The notes under the pieces are model-generated. The model worked only from the letters and a program-made list of their open reading frames with translations. It made no database searches and was not told the origin of the DNA. 64,000 bases of DNA from Pseudomonadales bacterium. Its GTDB lineage: Bacteria; Pseudomonadota; Gammaproteobacteria; Pseudomonadales; JAHRWD01. Both the position numbers and the translations under genes were made by a program. Where the stretch lies: assembly GCA_016763075.1 (NCBI GenBank), contig JAESUM010000003.1, forward strand, positions 1 through 64,000, read 5' to 3'. Positions 40,674-49,134 of this stretch are shown one piece after another. The first letter of the stretch is position 1. The number at the start of each line of letters is the position of its first letter.

Positions 40674-41704
40674 GCAAGATCCGTCTTGCGAAGGGTGATA
40701 ATCCCCTCGACTATTTTCAACCCTCCGTAGACTTCATCCTCAAAACCCAATGTTCCGACGGCTCCATTCCCTGGTTTACCGGCGGTCATTTAGACCCCTG
40801 GGATCACGCCGAAGCCGCAATGGGTTTGAGCATTGCAGGGCGTTACGAAGAAGCTATCGCAGCCTATAAATGGTCTGCCGACAATCAACTAAAAACCGGC
40901 GCATGGTGGGCTAAATATGTAGATGGCCAGCCGGTAATGGACGACGAAGCCCGCTACGAAACCAATTTTATCGCCTACATTGCCACCGGTGTCTGGCACC
41001 ATTATTTGATCACCGCAGACCGCGCATTCCTCGAACAAATGTGGCCCTGCGTAGAACCTGCAATTAATTACGTACTGTCACTTCAAGCAGCCAATGGCAC
41101 CATTACCTGGGCCATCGACCACAAAGGCATTGCCAAACCCGATGCACTCGTCACCGGTTGTAGCTCTGTCTACAAAAGTATCGAATGCGCCGTCAATATC
41201 GCCTTCGCGCTCGGGCAAGCTAAACCTGACTGGGCCACCGGAAGAGCTGCATTAGGCGATGCAATGCTTCATCACCCAGAACGTTTCGACCAAAGCAAAG
41301 CCCGATACTCAATGGACTGGTTCTATCCAATTCTCACCGGTGTCTATCAAGGGCAACGAGCTAGCGAACATATCACCAAACACTGGGATACCTTCATCAA
41401 ACAAGATATGGGCTGCCTGTGTGTGTCCGATGAACCCTGGGTAACCGTTGCTGAATCCTGCGAGCTAACCATGGCGTTAATCGCCACAGGAAAACGCGAT
41501 GCAGCAGTAGAACTGTTCAGCTGGCTGCATCAGTTTAGAAGTGAAGACGGTGTTCACTGGACTGGCTATCAATATGATCTAGACCTTTTGTGGCCCAACG
41601 AACAACCCACCTGGACAGCCGGAGCCGTACTGCTCGCAGCAGATGCGCTTTGCGATGCCACACCTGCTTCAAAGATATTTACTGAAGTGAATTTGCTGGG
41701 TTAG
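40670..41704 (+). CDS. Prenyltransferase/terpene-cyclase-like alpha/alpha-barrel protein, function unknown
   Basis: QCSDGSIPWFTGGHLDPWDHAEAAMGLSIAGRYEEA, ETNFIAYIATGVWHHYL, MDWFYPILTGVYQG; TTG start overlapping the upstream TGA by 4 nt. Confidence 0.75.
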   Translation: MSKIRLAKGDNPLDYFQPSVDFILKTQCSDGSIPWFTGGHLDPWDHAEAAMGLSIAGRYEEAIAAYKWSADNQLKTGAWWAKYVDGQPVMDDEARYETNFIAYIATGVWHHYLITADRAFLEQMWPCVEPAINYVLSLQAANGTITWAIDHKGIAKPDALVTGCSSVYKSIECAVNIAFALGQAKPDWATGRAALGDAMLHHPERFDQSKARYSMDWFYPILTGVYQGQRASEHITKHWDTFIKQDMGCLCVSDEPWVTVAESCELTMALIATGKRDAAVELFSWLHQFRSEDGVHWTGYQYDLDLLWPNEQPTWTAGAVLLAADALCDATPASKIFTEVNLLG

Positions 41705-41733
41705 CTCTATTGGCATGATTTGAGAACGACCTG

Positions 41734-41937
41734 TTACTGCCATTGCAGGTCGCGGTGAGATTGTGCACAGTCACAAAGATATAAACTGATAAGGCTCTGA
41801 TACGGAATTCCTTTCTCCTCAGCCATCACTTTAACGTACGCGATAGTATCCTCATCTAAACGAATCGTAATTTTCTTCTTCAGCTTCTGAGCGTACGGGT
41901 TAGGAGTAGACTTCGAAAAATCGTAATTTTTACGCAT
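41734..41937 (-). CDS. CopG/BrnA-like ribbon-helix-helix antitoxin
   Basis: MRKNYDFSKSTPNPYAQKLKKKITIRLDEDTIAYVKVMAEEKGIPYQSLISLYLCDCA; ATG at 41937. Confidence 0.75.
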   Translation of the reverse strand: MRKNYDFSKSTPNPYAQKLKKKITIRLDEDTIAYVKVMAEEKGIPYQSLISLYLCDCAQSHRDLQWQ

Positions 41938-42010
41938 AACGGAATTCCTCATAAGTAATACGTTCCTGCTTGTCGACTTTTCGCGGATGCTCTCTGTGAT
42001 ACCAATATAA
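41930..42010 (-). pseudogene. Possible C-terminal remnant of a BrnT-like toxin
   Basis: Frame LYWYHREHPRKVDKQERITYEEFRYA* ends in TATGCGTAA, overlapping the antitoxin ATG as in brnTA operons; stop upstream, no intact toxin. Confidence 0.4.
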
Positions 42011-42176
42011 TTATGCCCTGCCTGTAGCCTGTTCAATATTCAGAATCGAGAACTATTGCACCACTTTGAAAGGTCGATAGCCTGTCAGAGAAAGAAAAAA
42101 ACTTGGTAAGTTAACCGCTTATTGAAAGTTCGCTTTCAATCTCTAACCACTGTGAATACTACTAGAGAACATCCCC

Positions 42177-42371
42177 ATGCCATTAAACGCGAAAGAAGAT
42201 GCCACGCGCCAGATCGACCATTTGCCCGATCAGGCCACATTGAATGACATTATGTACGAACTTTATGTAAAGCAAAAAATTGAAGGGGGAATTAAGGCGA
42301 TAGAGGAAGGCCGCACCGTTCCCCATGATCAAATCAAGGCACGTATCATGGCGCGACATAAATCACCATGA
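42177..42371 (+). CDS. Addiction-module antitoxin-like small protein
   Basis: TRQIDHLPDQATLNDIMYELYVKQKIEGGIKAIEEGRTVPHDQIKARIMARHKSP; followed by a RelE/ParE-like frame with ATGA overlap. Confidence 0.75.
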   Translation: MPLNAKEDATRQIDHLPDQATLNDIMYELYVKQKIEGGIKAIEEGRTVPHDQIKARIMARHKSP

Positions 42372-42676
42372 TCATCGAATGAGCAGAACCTTCTGAACTG
42401 GATTTGGGTGATATTTATGCCTATATCGCCCGCGATGTACCTTTCTATGCCGAACAATCTATTGATCAGATTATCGAGTCAACCAACCTCCTTACCGATC
42501 AGCCATTGATGGGGCGTGAAGTACCAGAAGCTGAACGCAAGGATATACGAGAGTTACTTTTTCAGAATTACCGCATTATCTATCTGATAAAAACTGACTA
42601 TCTTTACATTGTCGCAGTGATTCGCGGTAGTCGGGATTTAACCAGAATGGAACATAAACCCTGGGAGATTATTTAA
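42368..42676 (+). pseudogene. RelE/ParE-superfamily toxin interrupted by in-frame TGA at codon 5
   Basis: ATG ATC ATC GAA TGA GCA GAA CCT: MIIE*AEPSELDLGDIYAYIARDVPFYAEQSIDQII...RIIYLIKTDYLYIVAVIRGSRDL; the TGA sits where Trp is typical. Confidence 0.8.
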
Positions 42677-42826
42677 CCAGCTGTTGATATTCGCTTTCGC
42701 TGAATCGAACCAGGTGCAAGGCAAAACCAGGCGGTCAACGCGGTTGGATCAAGAAACTCAGGACATCAATCGATGCGTGCCCCTTTTGCTGTTGTCGCGG
42801 TTCAAACTTGATACTAAGTTCGTTAA

Positions 42827-42916
42827 CTATTGTGTCCCCATAATGACTTCCTCAGCGATTTCTTCAAAGTAACCAATAGTATCTTCATCTGATTTAACCC
42901 AATATGGGGGCAAAAT
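42827..42916 (-). pseudogene. Truncated second CopG/BrnA-like antitoxin fragment
   Basis: FYARAILPPYWVKSDEDTIGYFEEIAEEVIMGTQ* aligns without gaps to YAQKLKKKITIRLDEDTIAYVKVMAEE of the 41.7-kb antitoxin. Confidence 0.5.
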
Positions 42917-42952
42917 GGCTCTCGCATAAAAACCCCTTAATAAGGCACCGCT

Positions 42953-43870
42953 ATGGCATCCCAACCTGACAAAACCACTTCAGCTGCTCGGACCGCAACC
43001 CGTCAGATACGACCGACGGCGGCAAAAAACGGCGGTACTTTTCGGGTTCACACCAAAGGCCTAAGCAGTTCGTTAATAAATGATTTTTATTACCGAGTAA
43101 TGCTCGCCACCTGGCCACAGTTTTTTATCTCCGCAATTCTGGTTTACCTGTGTATTAACGCAGGCTTTGCGCTGGTCTATTTTCTGGGCGGCGACATGAT
43201 CATCAACGCCCGCCCCAACTCGTTTATCGACGCGTATATCTTCAGCTTTCAAACCAGCACCACCATCGGTTACGGCTCTTTACTGCCCCAAAACGGCATC
43301 GCCCACGCCGTTGTGATGGTCGATGTGTTCTCCGGTTTACTATTTGTCGCGGTGCTAACCGGGCTGGTATTTGCACGTCTTGCAAAACCGCGAGCCAGCG
43401 TACTGTTTGGCAATCAGGTTGTGATAGCCCAGCACTGCGGCCAACCCGCACTGCTGATGCGCCTGGCCAATGGCCGCAAACGATCCTCCATCGTTAACTG
43501 CAAAGTAAGTGCCGTATTGTTGATGGAAGACCGCGACCCAGAGAGTATTTTCGAGCGCCGCTTTATCGATATTAAACTGGAGCGCGACAACATCCCCATC
43601 TTCTCCCTGACCTGGACATTGGTACACACTATTGACGAACATAGCCCGCTCTACGGCCTTGATAAAGCAGCCATCGAAAGCTACGCCACTATGCTAATTA
43701 TCACCCTCGATGGTATTGAAGATATTTTTGCCCAGACCGTACACACCAACCACTTTTACGAAGCCAAAGATTTTATCTTCAATAAGTGCTTTGCCAGTAT
43801 TTTCAGCCAACATAAAGATGGTAGTCGCATGATTGATTACACACGATTTCACGATCTGGAAGATCTGTGA
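42953..43870 (+). CDS. Inward-rectifier potassium channel (KirBac-like)
   Basis: Selectivity filter FQTSTTIGYGSLLP, second TM helix FSGLLFVAVLTGLVFARLAKPRA, Ig-like domain IVNCKVSAVLLM...RRFIDIKLERDNIPIFSLTWTLVHTID. Confidence 0.92.
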   Translation: MASQPDKTTSAARTATRQIRPTAAKNGGTFRVHTKGLSSSLINDFYYRVMLATWPQFFISAILVYLCINAGFALVYFLGGDMIINARPNSFIDAYIFSFQTSTTIGYGSLLPQNGIAHAVVMVDVFSGLLFVAVLTGLVFARLAKPRASVLFGNQVVIAQHCGQPALLMRLANGRKRSSIVNCKVSAVLLMEDRDPESIFERRFIDIKLERDNIPIFSLTWTLVHTIDEHSPLYGLDKAAIESYATMLIITLDGIEDIFAQTVHTNHFYEAKDFIFNKCFASIFSQHKDGSRMIDYTRFHDLEDL

Positions 43871-43909
43871 TCCAACATCTATCGCGAAATTTTTTACTGA
43901 AGCAAGTAA

Positions 43910-43934
43910 GTTGGGCAGAAGCATGAAGCCCAAC
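43910..43934. repeat. REP-like hairpin
   Basis: GTTGGGC-agaagcatgaa-GCCCAAC. Confidence 0.6.
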
Positions 43935-43958
43935 GGGGCAAGATCGATTAAACATTTT

Positions 43959-43986
43959 TGGGCTTCGCAGGCTCAGTCCAAGCTAC
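43959..43986. repeat. Degenerate REP-like element (inverted orientation)
   Basis: Reverse complement GTAGCTTGGACTGAGCCTGCGAAGCCCA resembles GTAGGTCGGGCAGAGCTTGCGAAGCCCAACCTAC at 44838. Confidence 0.5.
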
Positions 43987-44080
43987 GAGCTGGTTGCTAT
44001 TTGGTAGGAGGCAAGCGCTTCTTCGTTAAACTTAAACTTATTTTGAATTTTTATAGGCTTTACTAAAAAATAAGCATTCG

Positions 44081-44748
44081 CTAATGCAAAGCCTCTTGCT
44101 GCTCAGCGGGTGTAAGCTCACTGTATTTCTTAGCACCCATCTCTTCTACAAAGAATTCTCTGAGTAGTTTTATATCGTTTGTCATAGCATCTCCGTGGAT
44201 CTTATCTTTGATTAATTTATTCATATAATCGAGAACTGTTTCCGGAGTTCCATTTTTTCCTGTGTTGCTTATCTCATTGAGATTAATCATAACGCTTAGG
44301 TCTTCTGGCGGTAAATCTTCTATAAACAACTGCTCAAAAAGAGATTTACTTGCACGCCTATCGAAGGCATATTTCATATAGTTTTTTTCAACACCATACT
44401 TATCTTTACAGGTCATTTTATGACGGTTGCGATTGAGGAATTGCAGCATTTGGGTGCCGCTGGGGTTGTTGATTCCGTGGTGTTTTAACATATGCTTTCC
44501 TATCCACTTTTTTGTATTTTTAGCAACATCGAGTCCAGAGAAAGTGAAAATAAAACAAATTTTTCTAGCAAGAGATCTCATACTTGAACTATTGTCGTGG
44601 GTGTAACGTTTCTCTATAGAAGAAGACTGTGCTCCAACTGTATTGGCCGCCAAGGTTATGCAGGCTGGGCAATTGTTGCTGTCTTGGAGCCGGCATAAAG
44701 TGCGCTTCTGTTGACTAAAACAAACAATACCCATAAAAACTTTCTCAT
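44081..44748 (-). pseudogene. Uncharacterised exported protein, apparently split by a one-base deletion after the signal peptide
   Basis: AAGGAC-ATG at 44748 encodes MRKFLWVLFVLVNRSALYAGSK, then TAA after 30 codons. The long ORF (44081..44734) continues DSNNCPACITLAANTVGAQ... in the neighbouring frame. Confidence 0.5.
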
Positions 44749-44790
44749 TATTTTGTCCTTTGTTTATTTCCGGTTTTTATTTTTTAAACA

Positions 44791-45414
44791 TTACGTGTTG
44801 TAATTTACCGCGTATTTTATAGGGCGGCGTGTAGCGTGTAGGTCGGGCAGAGCTTGCGAAGCCCAACCTACCGGTTCGCCAAATATTTCGAGTTCGGATT
44901 CTTGATAGAAATTACCCCAGTTTTCATCCAACCAACCGTGTTCTATATATTGGTGAATGGTTGAATATTGCCCATCAACCGCGTTTTTTACATGCCCGTG
45001 TTTAACCCGGTTGTAATGAATGTAATCAATATGTTTTGCAGAATCGTTTTCATCACGAATCAAATGTTCCCAATATCGTCTTTACCAAATACCGCGTTCT
45101 CGTTTTGTTTTTCGGCTATCGCTTATAGGTTCCAGCTTAGGTAGTTGGCGAGAAAACCCAGATTTAATCAACATCCAACGGTTTACAAAATCATGATCGT
45201 TTTGTGGCAAGGTGAAAAGCGCGTGTATATGCTCGGGTAGTATTACCATTGCATCGAGCTTGAAAGGGTCGCGTTTTTTTACTTTGTTGATGCTTACAGG
45301 CAGCCGATTTATTTCATCAACCAATAACATGCTGCTTCTATCCGCAAGATTAATGGTAAAAAAATAGCTTGCTCCTTTTATATAAGTGCGTAAATCGGCA
45401 CGCCGGTATTTCAT
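44791..45414 (-). pseudogene. REP-associated tyrosine transposase (RAYT / IS200-like Y1), interrupted by in-frame TAA
   Basis: ORFs 45082..45414 and 44791..45063 are in the same frame, joined as ...KRERGIW-[TAA]-RRYWEHLIRDENDSAKHIDYIHYNRVKHGHV; HIH motif ILPEHIHALF. Confidence 0.85.
44838..44871. repeat. REP-like hairpin at the transposase 3' end
   Basis: GTAGGTCGGGC-agagcttgcgaa-GCCCAACCTAC. Confidence 0.7.
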
Positions 45415-45432
45415 CGGTTTTGGTAAAACCCT

Positions 45433-46050
45433 TTAACCAACCCTCTCAAGAACCGCCAGGGTATTTACCATCGCCAGCTCACGAAATAACCCGGAAGCTA
45501 ACGCCAGTTTATAAATATCATAAGGTGCCTGGCCGCCTTTGGTTGGGTCGGGGAAGATATCGTGAATGGCCAAAATCCCACCGGGTAAAATATGCCCTGC
45601 CCAGCTTCTGTAGTCTGTCATGGCGGCTTCGATGCTGTGACCGCCATCAATAAAGACCATCGCTAATGGAATGCTCCAAAATTTGGCGGCAATACCAGAG
45701 CTGGTTACTAACGGCACCACTACATCTTCAAGGCCTGCTGCTTTCATGTTTTTGCGGAACTCGCGGAAGCTATCGAGGCATTCGGCCCCAGCATCGTAAA
45801 GATCAGCATCGTGGTATTCCTCGCCTAGCTGGTGCTCTTCTGAACCACGATGGTGGTCTAGTGCATACAGTAACGAGTCATTTTCCTGGCAGCCGGCACC
45901 AAAATAGAGGGTAGATTTTCCGCAGTAGCTGCCTACTTCAAGGCATGGCCCGAGGGTGGAAACTTTTTTGGCATATTCGTAAAGGGCTGCGCCTTCATCG
46001 TTGGCTAGAAAGCCTTTTACTGAATTTGGGTCAACTTTTAAAGATGGCAT
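45433..46050 (-). CDS. Class I SAM-dependent methyltransferase
   Basis: GPCLEVGSYCGKSTLYFGAG, MVFIDGGHSIEAAMTDYRSWAGHILPGGILAIHDIF. Confidence 0.85.
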   Translation of the reverse strand: MPSLKVDPNSVKGFLANDEGAALYEYAKKVSTLGPCLEVGSYCGKSTLYFGAGCQENDSLLYALDHHRGSEEHQLGEEYHDADLYDAGAECLDSFREFRKNMKAAGLEDVVVPLVTSSGIAAKFWSIPLAMVFIDGGHSIEAAMTDYRSWAGHILPGGILAIHDIFPDPTKGGQAPYDIYKLALASGLFRELAMVNTLAVLERVG

Positions 46051-46164
46051 AATCTACTTCCTGTTTGATTTTAATACGGCGAGCGGTTTGGTTTATTTGA
46101 GCGGCAGTTGCCGTTGCTTGGCTACTGCTGTTCAACTGCTTTTTTAACTATTTTTTAACTACAG

Positions 46165-46848
46165 CTACAGCTCTTCAATATTGATATATTTTGCTATTTC
46201 TACTTTGTTGGGGTCTGTTAAGTGCGGTACAACGCCAATGCAGGGTTCTGGAATTTGGCGTTTTAGGGTCTCTAAATTCTCCTCAAAACACGACATTTGC
46301 GCATCTACCCGGTTGGCGACCCAACCAAACACTTTTAGCCCGTCGTTACGGATGGCTTCTAAACTTAACATGGCGTGGTTAATACAGCCTAGGCGCATAC
46401 TTACCACCAATATCACCGGTAAGTTTAACATTTTAGCCACATCTGCAAAGGTTTCGGTACGGTTAATGGGTACTCGCCAGCCCCCTGCTCCTTCCACTAA
46501 TGTGATGTCTGACTCCAGGTTTATGATTTTTTCGCAGTGCTGCGTAAGCTGCGGCGCGCTAACTTCAAGGCCCACTTGTTCTGCTGCTATATGGGGTGCA
46601 ATGGCAGGTTCAAGCGCAAACGGGTTTACCTGCGAATAGGGCAAAGAGATGGTCATTGCGTCTATCAATTCAAGGGCATCTTCATTTTTGAAGCCATCTG
46701 GAGTTAGCTCACAGCCTGCGGCCATGGGTTTGACTGCAGCGCTGCTGAGGCCGTGCTGGCGGGCGTATTCGAGGATACCGCAGGCGATGCGGGTTTTGCC
46801 AACGTCGGTATCGGTACCGCTTACGAAAAACTTAATGGGGGCATTCAA
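46165..46848 (-). CDS. bioD: Dethiobiotin synthetase
   Basis: FFVSGTDTDVGKTRIACGILEYA, LVEGAGGWRVPIN. Confidence 0.95.
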   Translation of the reverse strand: MNAPIKFFVSGTDTDVGKTRIACGILEYARQHGLSSAAVKPMAAGCELTPDGFKNEDALELIDAMTISLPYSQVNPFALEPAIAPHIAAEQVGLEVSAPQLTQHCEKIINLESDITLVEGAGGWRVPINRTETFADVAKMLNLPVILVVSMRLGCINHAMLSLEAIRNDGLKVFGWVANRVDAQMSCFEENLETLKRQIPEPCIGVVPHLTDPNKVEIAKYINIEEL

Positions 46849-47062
46849 TTTGTAGCTCCAAAATAGTTACTTAACTATATTATTACGGCTGTGAAGTGCT
46901 TCTAAAAACAGTGATTTTCTTGTGAGAGCAAGGAAGCACCGCACGCAGAACCGCAATGTGTAAACCATACATGAGGATTCGAGTACGGAGCTGCCAATAG
47001 TAGGCGCCTTGAAGCGACGCAGCTATCGCGGGCGTAGTGCCCTTTGGGTAAAAAGTGCATTT

Positions 47063-47899
47063 TTAGGAGTGCTTCACTGCAATACCGTAATACACTTCGT
47101 AGGTAGCGGGCAAAACACCGTCGCTCCGGCGAAATTGTTCATAATTTTCAATCAGTTGTTTAACCCGGTTTTTGCCGGTCAGCCCGCTGGATTGCTGCTG
47201 GTTCATATTGTGAGCGCCGAGTTTTTTTAGCTCTTTGGTGAGCTGGTTTAAACGCTGATATTCAAGCACGATGTCGTGGCTGGTGAGGTTTGTTGACTCA
47301 AACGACTGCATTGCAAGTAATTGCTGTACCGCTGCAAAGGGCATAAATTCATTTACATGAACGTGCTGGTCTATTGGTTTCCAGGCTTGTTTTAGCTCAT
47401 ACAAAGTACGTGGGCCTAGTGTTGAAAAGGCCAGTATGCCGCCGGGTTTAAGTACGCGTTTGGCCTCGGCAAAAAAAGCTTCGAGATCTGCACACCACTG
47501 CACCACCAAACTTGAATAGACCAAATCAAAACTGTTATCTGCAAATGGGATGTTTTCTACGTCTGTTTGGGCCCAGTAGGTGCGACTTTTATCTGACTTG
47601 GCGGTTTTATTTGCAGCAAATTTGAGCATACCCTCGGCCAAGTCTACGGCGTACATTTGTGCAGGATTGTAGTGGCGGGTAAGCTGGCGAGTGAAGTAGC
47701 CGGTGCCGCAGCCTGCATCTAAAATGGTGTTGGCGGTAAAGCCTTTGGGTATTGTTACTTGCAAATGGTTGCCCACTTGTTGCTGCAGTTGCGCAACGGA
47801 GTCGTAACTCGCGGCGCAGCGGCTAAACGACGCTGCAATGCGCGATTTATCTACCGCTGCGGGAATGTATGGGTCTGCCATTTGGCCTAAGCTGCTCAT
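47063..47899 (-). CDS. bioC: Malonyl-ACP O-methyltransferase
   Basis: ILDAGCGTGYFTRQL, FDLVYSSLVVQWC, EAKRVLKPGGILAFSTLGP. Confidence 0.95.
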   Translation of the reverse strand: MSSLGQMADPYIPAAVDKSRIAASFSRCAASYDSVAQLQQQVGNHLQVTIPKGFTANTILDAGCGTGYFTRQLTRHYNPAQMYAVDLAEGMLKFAANKTAKSDKSRTYWAQTDVENIPFADNSFDLVYSSLVVQWCADLEAFFAEAKRVLKPGGILAFSTLGPRTLYELKQAWKPIDQHVHVNEFMPFAAVQQLLAMQSFESTNLTSHDIVLEYQRLNQLTKELKKLGAHNMNQQQSSGLTGKNRVKQLIENYEQFRRSDGVLPATYEVYYGIAVKHS

Positions 47900-47910
47900 A
47901 AAATTGGGTT

Positions 47911-49092
47911 TTAACTTGTTGTTTTGCAGGCTTGTTGAAGCGCTTCTAACAGCGCATTGATCTGTTGCTGGCTATGCCCGGCGGTTAGGGTAATGCGTAA
48001 TCTTGATGTACCGGCGGGCACGGTTGGCGGCCGAATCGCGCTGATCAAAAAACCTTGTTGGCGCAGTTGTTCGCTAATTTTCATGGCGGCGCTTGCTTCG
48101 CCAATATACAGCGGCTGAATGGGGGTATTTGAAGGCATAAGGTTCAGCCCTAGCTGCTCGGCCCCTTTACGGAAACTACTAATTAACTGAGCCAAATGCT
48201 GTTGACGCCATGATTCGGTTTTTAACAGCTGCAAACTGGTGCGGGTAGCCTGGGCTACCGCAGGCGGTAACGCAGTGGTGTAAATGTAGGTTCGGGCGTT
48301 TTGAATAAGGGTTTCTATTAGCTCTTCTGAGCCAGCAATAAAGGCACCAAACGTTCCTAAGGCTTTGCCAAGGGTTCCCATAAGAATGGGTACATCCTGC
48401 TGGCTTTGGCCAAACTGCTGTAGTGTGCCGCCGCCATCTTTGCCTAAAAAGCCTATTCCGTGGGCATCGTCCACCATGAGCCATGCTTGGTGCTTAGCAC
48501 AGGCGGAAGCTAGCTCGGGCATGGGCGCTATATCACCATCCATGCTGAATACGCCGTCTGTGACGACTAGGTTTCGCTGGCCGGTTGAGTTTTCAAGTAA
48601 GGTTTCAAGATGTGCTGCATCGTTGTGCCGATAGCGCTTTAACTTGGCGCGGCTAAGCTGCGCAGCATCTATGAGTGATGCATGATTGAGGCGGTCTTCG
48701 AATACCACATCGTGGCGGCCGCAAAGGGCAGAGATCACCCCCAGGTTGGCCATATAACCGGTCGAGAACAATAACGCGCGGTCACGGCCGGTGAATTCTG
48801 CCAGTTCAAGCTCTAGGTTTTGATGCGCCGATGAATGGCCATTAATGAGGTGGGATGCGCCGCTACCCACACCATAGGTATTGGCTGCTGCTTGGAACGA
48901 GCGCACCAGCTCTGGGTGGTTTGCCAACCCAAGGTAGTCATTGCTGCAGAAATTGTGATAGCTACGGCCATCAATTTGAATTTCAGCGCCCTGGGGAGAT
49001 TCCACTTCAAGGCGCTTTCTGTACAGGTGTTGGCGCTTTTTATCCGCCAGACCTTCGGCCAGATTAAAGCTACGGTTAGACGGCTGCTCCAT
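47911..49092 (-). CDS. bioF: 8-amino-7-oxononanoate synthase
   Basis: [45 protein letters not shown]. Confidence 0.96.
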   Translation of the reverse strand: MEQPSNRSFNLAEGLADKKRQHLYRKRLEVESPQGAEIQIDGRSYHNFCSNDYLGLANHPELVRSFQAAANTYGVGSGASHLINGHSSAHQNLELELAEFTGRDRALLFSTGYMANLGVISALCGRHDVVFEDRLNHASLIDAAQLSRAKLKRYRHNDAAHLETLLENSTGQRNLVVTDGVFSMDGDIAPMPELASACAKHQAWLMVDDAHGIGFLGKDGGGTLQQFGQSQQDVPILMGTLGKALGTFGAFIAGSEELIETLIQNARTYIYTTALPPAVAQATRTSLQLLKTESWRQQHLAQLISSFRKGAEQLGLNLMPSNTPIQPLYIGEASAAMKISEQLRQQGFLISAIRPPTVPAGTSRLRITLTAGHSQQQINALLEALQQACKTTS

Positions 49093-49134
49093 GGTTGATC
49101 AGGTAAATCGCTCTAAAATGGCTACTAGGCTGAT

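Noticed and set aside
42684-42872. ORF of 62 aa on + strand
   Set aside because: No recognisable protein features; the opposite strand carries an antitoxin fragment, so this is probably chance
45433-46050. SAM methyltransferase as part of the RAYT island
   Set aside because: Intact and close to the bio operon, but no evidence links it functionally to either side
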